From CAYTOJ01 sp964439415 (GTDB lineage Bacteria > Pseudomonadota > Alphaproteobacteria > Rickettsiales > CAZAGG01): a stretch of DNA of 21,391 nt. Below the pieces are notes generated by a model. It was given only the letters and a program-made list of their open reading frames with translations, made no database searches and was not told the DNA's origin. The translations under genes and the position numbers were made by a program. Location: NCBI GenBank assembly GCA_964439415.1, contig CAYTOJ010000020.1, forward strand, positions 1-21,391, written 5' to 3'. This document shows, in pieces, positions 14,399-21,391 of this stretch (the first letter of the stretch is position 1; each line of letters begins with the position of its first letter).

Positions 14399-14944
14399 AT
14401 GAATCAGATTGATTCGCGCTGGTATATACTACATGCCTACTCGGGTTTTGAGGGTAAAGTTGCGGATTTAATCCGTGAAGAGGCTGCGAAAAAAGGTTTG
14501 TCGGAGTACTTCGATGAGGTGGTTGTGCCTACTGAGGGCGCGGTAGAGGTAAAACGTGGAAAAAAAGTAGGAGTCAGCAGGAAGATATATCCGGGATATG
14601 TGCTGGTTAAGATGAAGCTGAATGATCATACGTGGCAATTGGTGCGGCGTATTCCCAGGGTGGCTGGTTTTCTGGGTGGCAAGGATAAACCTGTTCCAGT
14701 GCCGCAGGTGGAGATAGATAAAATCTTTTCGCAAATCAAGGAGAGCGCGGAAAGCGTAAAATCCAAGGTTTTGTTTGATATTGGAGAGTCCGTCAAGGTG
14801 AATGATGGTCCCTTTGAATCTTTTGTCGGTGCTGTAGAAGAGGTTGACAATGAAAAGCAAAGGCTTAAAGTCGCCGTTTCAATTTTTGGCCGCTCTACAC
14901 CTGTAGAGCTTGATTTTAGCCAGGTTGAAAAGGTTGATAGATAA
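14399..14944 (+). CDS. nusG: Transcription termination/antitermination factor NusG
   Basis: NusG binds RNA polymerase through its N-terminal domain, raises elongation processivity, and contacts Rho or ribosomal S10 through its C-terminal KOW domain. The 181-residue protein is complete. The NGN domain begins RWYILHAYSGFEGKVADLI and includes KIYPGYVLVKM and RRIPRVAGFLGG. The KOW domain (about residues 125-180) includes VNDGPFESFVGAVEEVD and ends in VELDFSQVEKV. GAGGGG lies 7 bases before the ATG. It heads the ribosomal protein and rpoB cluster, with rplK 49 bases downstream. Unlike the common order, secE does not precede it. Confidence 0.96.
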   Translation: MNQIDSRWYILHAYSGFEGKVADLIREEAAKKGLSEYFDEVVVPTEGAVEVKRGKKVGVSRKIYPGYVLVKMKLNDHTWQLVRRIPRVAGFLGGKDKPVPVPQVEIDKIFSQIKESAESVKSKVLFDIGESVKVNDGPFESFVGAVEEVDNEKQRLKVAVSIFGRSTPVELDFSQVEKVDR

Positions 14945-14993
14945 AATTAACTGTAGAAGTTTTTAATAATAATTGAGTAGTGCAGAATAAAAA

Positions 14994-15431
14994 ATGGCAA
15001 AAAAAATAACTGGCTATGTTAAGCTATGTATCCCGGCTGGGAAGGCTAATCCTTCACCGCCTGTGGGGCCGGCTCTGGGGCAGCGTGGCCTTAATATAAT
15101 GGAGTTCTGCAAGGCATTTAATGCTGCTACGCAGGGCATGGAGCCTGGTACTCCTACGCCGGTTGTAATTACTGCTTATCAGGATCGTACTTTTACTTTT
15201 ATCACTAAAACGCCGCCTGTATCGTTCTATATTAAAAAGGCTGTGAATCTGACCAGCGGATCAAAAACGCCCGGACTTCAGTCAGCGGGTAAAATTACCT
15301 GGCCGCAACTTAGGGAGATTGCTGTAATTAAAATGAAGGATTTAAATGCCAATGATGTTGAGGCGGCTGCGAGAATGATGGCGGGATCGGCTCGTTCTAT
15401 GGGTATAGAGGTTGTTGGAGAGGTTGTGTAA
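14994..15431 (+). CDS. rplK: 50S ribosomal protein L11
   Basis: L11 binds the GTPase-associated region of 23S rRNA together with L10-L12 and participates in factor binding and the stringent response. The 145-residue protein has the N-terminal KLCIPAGKANPSPPVGPALGQ hinge region and the C-terminal rRNA-binding part with AARMMAGSARSMGIEV. Length is normal. No strong Shine-Dalgarno sequence is visible before the ATG, only an A-rich leader. Its stop codon overlaps the rplA ATG by one base (TAATG), indicating coupled translation. Confidence 0.96.
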   Translation: MAKKITGYVKLCIPAGKANPSPPVGPALGQRGLNIMEFCKAFNAATQGMEPGTPTPVVITAYQDRTFTFITKTPPVSFYIKKAVNLTSGSKTPGLQSAGKITWPQLREIAVIKMKDLNANDVEAAARMMAGSARSMGIEVVGEVV

Positions 15432-16150
15432 TGAATCAGAGTGTTAATGTAGTCCGCCAATCCGGTGGGAAGAGAATTCGCGAGGCGCGCAAAGGGATTG
15501 ATGTGTCTAAGCATTATATGCTTTCTGATGCTATTGCTATCATGCAGCAGCGTGCAGGCGTTAAGTTTGATGAGACTGTTGATGTGGTTATTAAGCTTGG
15601 TGTTGATCCCAGGCATTCTGACCAGATGGTTCGCGGTGTTGTGGCTATGCCTGGTGGGCTTGGCAAAGCTGTGCGTGTGGCGGTTTTTGCCAAGGGTGCA
15701 AAGGCGGATGAGGCTTTGGCTGGTGGTGCAGACATTGTGGGGGCTGAAAATCTGGTGGATCAAATAATGAAGGGTGAAATAAATTTTGATCGCTGTATTG
15801 CTACGCCAGATATGATGGGTGTTGTAGGTAGGGTTGCTAAAATTCTGGGGCCTAAGGGTTTGATGCCAAATCCCAAGCTTGGTACAGTAACGATGAATGT
15901 AACTGAAGCGGTAAAGCTTTCCAAGGCAGGGCAGGTTGAATTCAGGGTAGAGAAGGCCGGGATTATTCATGCTGGAGTGGGAAGGGTCAGTTTTCCGCAG
16001 GAAAGTCTTGTGAAAAACATAAAAGCTCTTGTTGATGCTGTAAATAAAGCTAAGCCTTCCGGTGCGAAGGGTGCTTATTTTAAAGCTGCGTTTTTAAGTT
16101 CTTCCATGGGGCCTTCTGTTAGGCTTGATCTCTCAACTTTGGCTGCGTAA
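15431..16150 (+). CDS. rplA: 50S ribosomal protein L1
   Basis: L1 forms the mobile L1 stalk of the 50S subunit, helps release E-site tRNA, and in many bacteria represses its own L11-L1 mRNA. The 239-residue protein is full length, with the typical FDETVDVVIKLGVDPRHSDQ, the GAENLVDQIMKGEINFDRCIATPDMM stretch, and KILGPKGLMPNPKLGTVT. GGAGAGG lies 7 bases before the ATG inside the end of rplK. rplJ begins 15 bases after the stop. Confidence 0.96.
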   Translation: MNQSVNVVRQSGGKRIREARKGIDVSKHYMLSDAIAIMQQRAGVKFDETVDVVIKLGVDPRHSDQMVRGVVAMPGGLGKAVRVAVFAKGAKADEALAGGADIVGAENLVDQIMKGEINFDRCIATPDMMGVVGRVAKILGPKGLMPNPKLGTVTMNVTEAVKLSKAGQVEFRVEKAGIIHAGVGRVSFPQESLVKNIKALVDAVNKAKPSGAKGAYFKAAFLSSSMGPSVRLDLSTLAA

Positions 16151-16165
16151 TACGGAATTATTGAT

Positions 16166-16678
16166 ATGAATAGAGCGGAAAAGAAAGCTGTTACTCAAGA
16201 ATTGAGTGCAAATTTAGTGAAGTCCAGGCTTATGGTGGTGACTCATTATCATGGTTTGACGGTGTCGGATGTAACTAGTCTCAGGGTTAGTGCGCGTAAA
16301 TCCGGGGTTGGTATTCAGGTGGCAAAAAATACCCTGGCAAAATTAGCTTTGCGCAATGGTCATTTTTCTGTCGCTGAAAATCTATTTAAGGGGCCTACAG
16401 CTATAGCCTACTCGGAAGACCCGATAGCTGCAGCAAAAGTCGTAGCTGAGTTTGCTAAGGGTAATGAAAAATTGCTGATTCTTGGAGGTGCGATGGATGG
16501 GAAGTCGCTTTCTCCGGATCAGATAAAGGAGTTGGCAACTCTGCCATCGCTGGATGAATTGCGAGGAAAACTGATTGGTCTGATTCAAGCACCTGCAACT
16601 AAGGTTGCTGGTGTAATTCAGGCCTCGCCTGCTAAGCTTGCGAGGGTTTTTAATGCTTATGCATCAGTCGGTAATTAA
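16166..16678 (+). CDS. rplJ: 50S ribosomal protein L10
   Basis: L10 anchors the L7/L12 dimers to the ribosomal stalk base. The 170-residue product has the family N-terminus (NRAEKKAVTQEL), VAKNTLAKLAL in the rRNA-binding domain, and a C-terminal helix that binds L12. The gap to rplA is only 15 bases, too short for the long L10-binding leader known from E. coli, so autoregulation, if present, must use other RNA. The Shine-Dalgarno sequence is weak. Confidence 0.95.
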   Translation: MNRAEKKAVTQELSANLVKSRLMVVTHYHGLTVSDVTSLRVSARKSGVGIQVAKNTLAKLALRNGHFSVAENLFKGPTAIAYSEDPIAAAKVVAEFAKGNEKLLILGGAMDGKSLSPDQIKELATLPSLDELRGKLIGLIQAPATKVAGVIQASPAKLARVFNAYASVGN

Positions 16679-16714
16679 CAGATTTAAATAACCATAAACA
16701 CTAAGGATACTAAA

Positions 16715-17092
16715 ATGTCAGCAGCAAGTTTAGAGCAAATTGCAGATCAGCTCTCCGCCCTCACTGTAATGGAGGCGGCAAATCTGGCGAAAATGCTTGA
16801 GGAAAAGTGGGGCGTTTCAGCGGCGGCTCCCGTAGCAGTGGCGGCGACGGGCGGTGCAGCAGCAGTGCCAGTTGAAGAAAAAACAGAGTTTGATGTAGTG
16901 CTGGTATCGGCCGGTGATAAAAAGATTAATGTCATCAAAGTCGTTCGTGAGCTGACTGGCTTGGGTCTGGGTGAGGCTAAGGCTGTAACTGAGGCTGGCG
17001 GTAAGGCTATACTTGAAAATGTTGATAAAGCCAAGGCTGAGGATGCAAAAAAGAGGCTTGAAGCTGAAGGGGCAAAAGTCGAAGTTAAATAA
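16715..17092 (+). CDS. rplL: 50S ribosomal protein L7/L12
   Basis: L7/L12 forms the flexible stalk that recruits and stimulates translational GTPases. The 125-residue protein shows the N-terminal dimerisation helices (LEQIADQLSALTVMEAANLAKML), an Ala/Val/Pro-rich hinge (about residues 35-55), and the C-terminal factor-binding domain with KINVIKVVRELTGLGLGEAK and KAILENVDKAKAEDAKKRLEAEG. AAGGA lies 8 bases before the ATG, a better site than that of rplJ, fitting the higher copy number of L12. Confidence 0.96.
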   Translation: MSAASLEQIADQLSALTVMEAANLAKMLEEKWGVSAAAPVAVAATGGAAAVPVEEKTEFDVVLVSAGDKKINVIKVVRELTGLGLGEAKAVTEAGGKAILENVDKAKAEDAKKRLEAEGAKVEVK

Positions 17093-17288
17093 TCTGCTCT
17101 ATGCAGATGGTGCTTGCAGGTCGCATACGTCAGTATACTTAATGCTGGCGTTGCGGCTTAAGGTTTGTAAATGTGTTTATTTTTTTTATGCAAACCAAAA
17201 TATTGAGTTAATGGCACGTAGTTAATAATTTCCTGACGTTTGTACTTGAATTAAGTTGTCAGTCTGTTTTTTAGATTAAGGGGTTGTA

Positions 17289-20200
17289 ATGTCGTACTCT
17301 TTCACCAAAAGAAAAAGAATTCGTAGAAGTTTCGGTAACATTGAGTCCATTATTGGTATTCCTAATCTAATTGAGGTGCAGAAAAAGTCATACGAGCATT
17401 TTCTGCAGTCTGGAATAGCTGCTGATGAGAGAACTGAAACGGGATTGCATTCAGTATTTAGATCCATCTTTCCTATCAATGACTATGCTGGCATCTCCAC
17501 GCTGGAATATGTTAAGTACGAATTGGACAGGCCAAAATATGATGTTGAGGAATCAAGAGCTAGAGGAATAAATTATGCGGCTCCTCTTCGTGTTACGCTC
17601 CGTCTTATAGTCTGGGATGTTGATCCGGATACGGGTTCTAAGGAAATAAAAGATATAAAAGAACAGGACGTTTACATGGGCGATATTCCGCTCATGACCG
17701 ATAACGGCACTTTCATGATTAACGGAACTGAAAGAGTTATCGTATCTCAGATGCACCGTTCGCCAGGCGTCTTTTTTGATCATGACAAGGGAAAGGGACA
17801 TTCATCGGGCAAGTATTTATTTAATGCGCGGGTTATTCCTTATCGTGGCTCATGGCTGGATATTGAGTTTGATGCCAAAGATCTGATTTTTGCCCGCATT
17901 GACCGTAGAAGAAAGATATATGCCACTACCCTGCTGCGCGCCATGGGCATGGAGCCTGAGCAGATATTAAGCACATTCTATGAAACGGTAGCATACCGAA
18001 AAGCCAGCAAAGGTTGGGCTACAAAGTATATTCCGGATTCGTTTAAAGGGCTTAAGCTGACTCATGATCTGATAGATGCAAAAAGCGGTAAGGTTGTAGG
18101 GGAGGCTGGCGCAAAAATGACGCCACGTTTGCTTAAGAAGCTTGCTGAGGATGGATTAAAGGATATTCTCATTTCCTCAGATGAACTGATAGGAAAGTTT
18201 ATAGCACTTGATATTGTTAATCCGCAGACAGGTGAAATTTATTTCGAAGCCGGAGATGAAATAAGCAAGCAGAGTATTGCGCTGGCTGAGGAGCTTGGCA
18301 TTGAAGAATTGCCATTACTTGCTATTGATTATATCAAAGTTGGTCCATACATTCGCAATACTTTAGCTTCAGATAAAAATGCTTCTAAAGAAGAATCTCT
18401 TTTTGAGATTTACAAGGTTCTGCGCCCGGGTGAACCGGCAACGCCTGAATCTGCAGAGGCTTTGCTTGAATCACTATTTTTCTCAACTGATCGTTATGAT
18501 CTGTCAGAAGTTGGCAGGGTTAAGATGAATGCGCGCCTTGGCCTTGATATTCCTATCCATATTACGCATCTTACTGGAGAGGATGTTGTTAATGTTATAA
18601 AAACTTTGGTTGAGGTAAAAGATGGCCTTAACGTTATAGATGATATTGACCACCTGGGAAATCGCCGAGTGCGTTCAGTTGGGGAGTTGTTGGAAAATCA
18701 GTTAAGGATAGGTCTCATTCGTCTGGAGCGTGCGGTAATTGAGCGCCTTAATGCGGTGGACGTTGATACCGTTATGCCGCATGATGTTGTGAATTCCAAA
18801 CCTGTGGCGGCTGTTATCCGTGAATTTTTTGGCACATCTCAGCTATCTCAATTTATGGATCAAACCAATCCACTTTCTGAGATTACTCATAAGCGCCGTC
18901 TTTCAGCGCTTGGGCCTGGTGGCCTTAGCCGCGACCGTGCTGGTTTTGAGGTGAGGGACGTTCACCCCACTCACTATGGCCGCATTTGCCCGATTGAAAC
19001 CCCGGAGGGACCGAATATCGGACTGATCAACAGTCTGGCAACGTATGCGCGCATCAATAAATACGGTTTTATAGAAAGTCCTTATCGTAAAGTAGATGAC
19101 GGTCATGTTGAAGATAATGTTGTTTATCTATCAGCTATAGAAGAGGGAAAATATACAATAGCTCAGGCCAATGCTGAAGTTGACCATAAAGGAAAAATCA
19201 GTTCGGAACTGGTTTCATGCCGTAAGGATGGCGATTTTATGATGGCTCCCCCAGGCAACGTTGATTATATTGACGTGTCACCAAAACAGTTAGTATCAGT
19301 TGCTGCGGCTTTGATTCCATTCCTGGAGAATGATGACGCCAACAGGGCGTTGATGGGTTCAAACATGCAGCGCCAGGCTGTTCCATTGTTGCGTAGTGAA
19401 GCGCCATTAGTTGGAACGGGTATGGAAGAAATCGTAGCCAAGGATTCTGGTGTGGCTGTATCAGCTAAGCGTGGCGGTGTGGTGGATCAGGTTGATGCTT
19501 CGCGCATAGTGATTCGCACTACTGAAGGCGCTAAGGGCGAATCTCCCGGCGTTGACATATACAACCTCATGAAGTTTCAGCGCTCCAATCAAAATACCTG
19601 TTTTAATCAGAAGCCGTTGGTGAAAGTTGGAGATGTGATAAAGGCTGGGGATATTATCGCTGATGGGCCTTCGACTGAACTAGGTGAATTGGCTCTCGGG
19701 CGTAACGTGCTGGTAGCGTTCATGCCTTGGAATGGTTATAATTTTGAGGATTCGATATTAATATCTGAGCGTATAGTCTCTGACGATGTGTTTACTTCCA
19801 TCCATATTGAAGAATTCGAAGTAATGAGCCGGGATACCAAGCTTGGGCCTGAGGAAATTACCCGCGATATACCCAACGTCAGTGAAGAAGCGCTTAAAAG
19901 CCTTGATGAAGTAGGCGTTGTACATATAGGCGCTGAGGTAAAACCTGGCGAGATTCTGGTTGGTAAAGTCACACCCAAAAGCGAGTCACCCATGACTGCG
20001 GAGGAGAAATTACTCCGTGCAATTTTTGGTGAAAAGGCGGCTGATGTTCGTGATTCTTCTCTCAGAGTACCACCGGGGGTGAGCGGTACTATTGTTGGTG
20101 TCCGTATTTTCTCCCGCCGTGGTATTGAGAAGGATGAGCGCGCACTTTCCATCGAGAAGGCGGAAATAGACCGTTTAGCCAAGGATATGCATGACCAGCT

Positions 20201-21386
20201 TTCCATCATTGAACGCTTTGTTTATGGCCGCATGGAAGAAATACTGATTGGCAAAAAAACCATTACCGGAAGCGAGGGGATAAAGTCCGGCAATGTCATA
20301 ACCAAAGAATCTCTGCATAAGCTGCCACGAAATAAATGGTGGGGTGTTGCTGTTGAGGGTGAGAAGTTAAACTCTGAAATGGAGCACCTGAAGAAGCAGC
20401 TTGAGCAGAATAATCTGGCACTCAAACGCTGGTTTGACGACAAGGTCGAGAAGGTGCAGAGTGGGGACGACCTGCCGCCTGGCGTTCTGAAAATGGTAAA
20501 GGTTTACGTAGCCGTGAAGCGCAAGCTGCAATCCGGCGACAAAATGGCAGGGCGGCATGGTAATAAGGGGGTTATCTCCCGTATTGTTCCAATTGAGGAC
20601 ATGCCGTATCTGGAGGATGGTACGCATGTTGATGTGGTGCTGAATCCGCTGGGCGTACCATCGCGCATGAATGTGGGACAGATTCTGGAAACGCATCTGG
20701 GCTGGGCTTCAGCCGGTCTTGGTCAGCAGATTGGTGATGCTTTGGCTGCGATTCAGGAAGAAGGTGGAGGCGTTGATAATCTTCGAAAGCAGATTATGGA
20801 ATCCTACGAAGATAAATCTATAGTCTCGGAAATCAAACACTTGAAAGATGCTGAAGTTATAGAGCTGGCACGTAATGTGAAAAAGGGTATCCCGATGGCT
20901 ACCCCGGTATTTGATGGCGTTAAGGAGGATGATATAGTTCACCTGCTGCAAAAAGCCGGATTGCATACCAGTGGTCAGGTAATGCTGCGGGATGGCCGCA
21001 CCGGTGAGGAATTCTCCCGCGCAGTGACCGTGGGCTATATATATATGCTTAAACTGCACCACTTGGTGGACGATAAAATCCACGCCCGTTCAATTGGTCC
21101 ATACAGCTTGGTTACGCAACAGCCGCTGGGTGGCAAAAGCCAATTCGGCGGCCAGCGCTTCGGAGAAATGGAGTGTTGGGCAGTTCAAGCCTACGGTGCA
21201 GCGTACACATTGCAGGAATTGCTGACAGTAAAATCTGATGACGTGGCAGGGCGCACCAAGGTTTATGAATCAATCGTGCGCGGCGATCAGAGTTTTGAAT
21301 CCGGCATCCCTGAATCATTCCACGTTATGGTGAAGGAACTTAAATCCCTGGCGCTGAATGTGGAACTGCTGACGGATGAGGAGTAG
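17289..21386 (+). CDS. rpoB: DNA-directed RNA polymerase subunit beta
   Basis: RpoB forms, with RpoC, the catalytic cleft of RNA polymerase. The 1365-residue protein is complete from ATG (AAGGGG 5 bases upstream) to TAG 21384-21386. The rifampicin pocket is FFGTSQLSQFMDQTN followed by PLSEITHKRRLSALGPGGL; Asp524, His534 and Ser539 correspond to E. coli 516, 526 and 531, so no classical resistance change is seen. KMAGRHGNKGV and the C-terminal GGQRFGEMECWAVQAYGA with ELLTVKSDD are intact. The 196-base gap after rplL has no strong terminator; it holds a weak GGTTTG/CAAACC stem with a T-run in its loop. rpoC probably follows but lies outside the window. Confidence 0.98.
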   Translation: MSYSFTKRKRIRRSFGNIESIIGIPNLIEVQKKSYEHFLQSGIAADERTETGLHSVFRSIFPINDYAGISTLEYVKYELDRPKYDVEESRARGINYAAPLRVTLRLIVWDVDPDTGSKEIKDIKEQDVYMGDIPLMTDNGTFMINGTERVIVSQMHRSPGVFFDHDKGKGHSSGKYLFNARVIPYRGSWLDIEFDAKDLIFARIDRRRKIYATTLLRAMGMEPEQILSTFYETVAYRKASKGWATKYIPDSFKGLKLTHDLIDAKSGKVVGEAGAKMTPRLLKKLAEDGLKDILISSDELIGKFIALDIVNPQTGEIYFEAGDEISKQSIALAEELGIEELPLLAIDYIKVGPYIRNTLASDKNASKEESLFEIYKVLRPGEPATPESAEALLESLFFSTDRYDLSEVGRVKMNARLGLDIPIHITHLTGEDVVNVIKTLVEVKDGLNVIDDIDHLGNRRVRSVGELLENQLRIGLIRLERAVIERLNAVDVDTVMPHDVVNSKPVAAVIREFFGTSQLSQFMDQTNPLSEITHKRRLSALGPGGLSRDRAGFEVRDVHPTHYGRICPIETPEGPNIGLINSLATYARINKYGFIESPYRKVDDGHVEDNVVYLSAIEEGKYTIAQANAEVDHKGKISSELVSCRKDGDFMMAPPGNVDYIDVSPKQLVSVAAALIPFLENDDANRALMGSNMQRQAVPLLRSEAPLVGTGMEEIVAKDSGVAVSAKRGGVVDQVDASRIVIRTTEGAKGESPGVDIYNLMKFQRSNQNTCFNQKPLVKVGDVIKAGDIIADGPSTELGELALGRNVLVAFMPWNGYNFEDSILISERIVSDDVFTSIHIEEFEVMSRDTKLGPEEITRDIPNVSEEALKSLDEVGVVHIGAEVKPGEILVGKVTPKSESPMTAEEKLLRAIFGEKAADVRDSSLRVPPGVSGTIVGVRIFSRRGIEKDERALSIEKAEIDRLAKDMHDQLSIIERFVYGRMEEILIGKKTITGSEGIKSGNVITKESLHKLPRNKWWGVAVEGEKLNSEMEHLKKQLEQNNLALKRWFDDKVEKVQSGDDLPPGVLKMVKVYVAVKRKLQSGDKMAGRHGNKGVISRIVPIEDMPYLEDGTHVDVVLNPLGVPSRMNVGQILETHLGWASAGLGQQIGDALAAIQEEGGGVDNLRKQIMESYEDKSIVSEIKHLKDAEVIELARNVKKGIPMATPVFDGVKEDDIVHLLQKAGLHTSGQVMLRDGRTGEEFSRAVTVGYIYMLKLHHLVDDKIHARSIGPYSLVTQQPLGGKSQFGGQRFGEMECWAVQAYGAAYTLQELLTVKSDDVAGRTKVYESIVRGDQSFESGIPESFHVMVKELKSLALNVELLTDEE

Positions 21387-21391
21387 TTAGT

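Noticed and set aside
15278..15970. Long minus-strand frame opposite rplK and rplA
   Set aside because: It is antisense to two well-supported ribosomal protein genes and has no family features.
17161..17195. GGTTTG/CAAACC stem between rplL and rpoB as a terminator or attenuator
   Set aside because: Only 6 bp with a loop of more than 20 bases, and the T-run is in the loop rather than after the stem.

Overview
The window looks like chromosomal DNA of a flagellated alphaproteobacterium. RpoB carries an alpha-type rifampicin-pocket stretch (DQTNPLSEITHKRRLSALG), FabI resembles the alphaproteobacterial form, and the nusG-rplK-rplA-rplJ-rplL-rpoB order is the standard bacterial one. By eye base composition is near balanced, with a clearly more AT-rich block around 8850-9700. 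I cannot name a genus from the sequence alone.

Layout. 334-3183 (+): fabI (fatty-acid synthesis), an AmpG-like MFS permease (probably muropeptide uptake) and tsaB (tRNA t6A modification). 3180-3911 (-): tpiA, convergent with tsaB and sharing its stop region. 4136-7880 (+): a tight run of a PpiD-type periplasmic chaperone, a trpG/pabA glutamine amidotransferase and the flagellar export ATPase fliI. 7903-8184 (-): a small unknown gene with a long, heavily base-paired leader. 8517-8593: tRNA-Arg(CCU). 8594-10760 is accessory-looking DNA. It holds a structured dispersed repeat, a tRNA-like fragment, an AT-rich unknown membrane protein, a long inverted repeat with a possible transposase tail, and an AbiEii-type toxin pseudogene split by a small MITE. 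10785-13805 (-): a 1006-residue RTX calcium-binding protein with its own promoter and terminator. 14399-21386 (+): the nusG/ribosomal protein/rpoB cluster, complete through the rpoB stop codon.

The most interesting signal is non-coding. A three-hairpin element occurs twice, before fabI (about 160-301) and after tRNA-Arg (about 8675-8814). Its paired arms differ between copies by compensatory or G-U-preserving changes. Its third hairpin also occurs alone just upstream of the AmpG-like gene, and a shorter relative spans the ppiD start codon. A second clear result is a 133-bp MITE inserted at CTAG in the AbiEii relic: removing it with one target copy restores the reading frame across the junction.

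Housekeeping genes are intact. Decay and mobile debris are concentrated between tRNA-Arg and the RTX gene. secE and tRNA-Trp, usually found just before nusG, are absent here; the RTX gene and about 590 bp without a convincing gene take their place. Bases 1-159 show no gene or element I can support.
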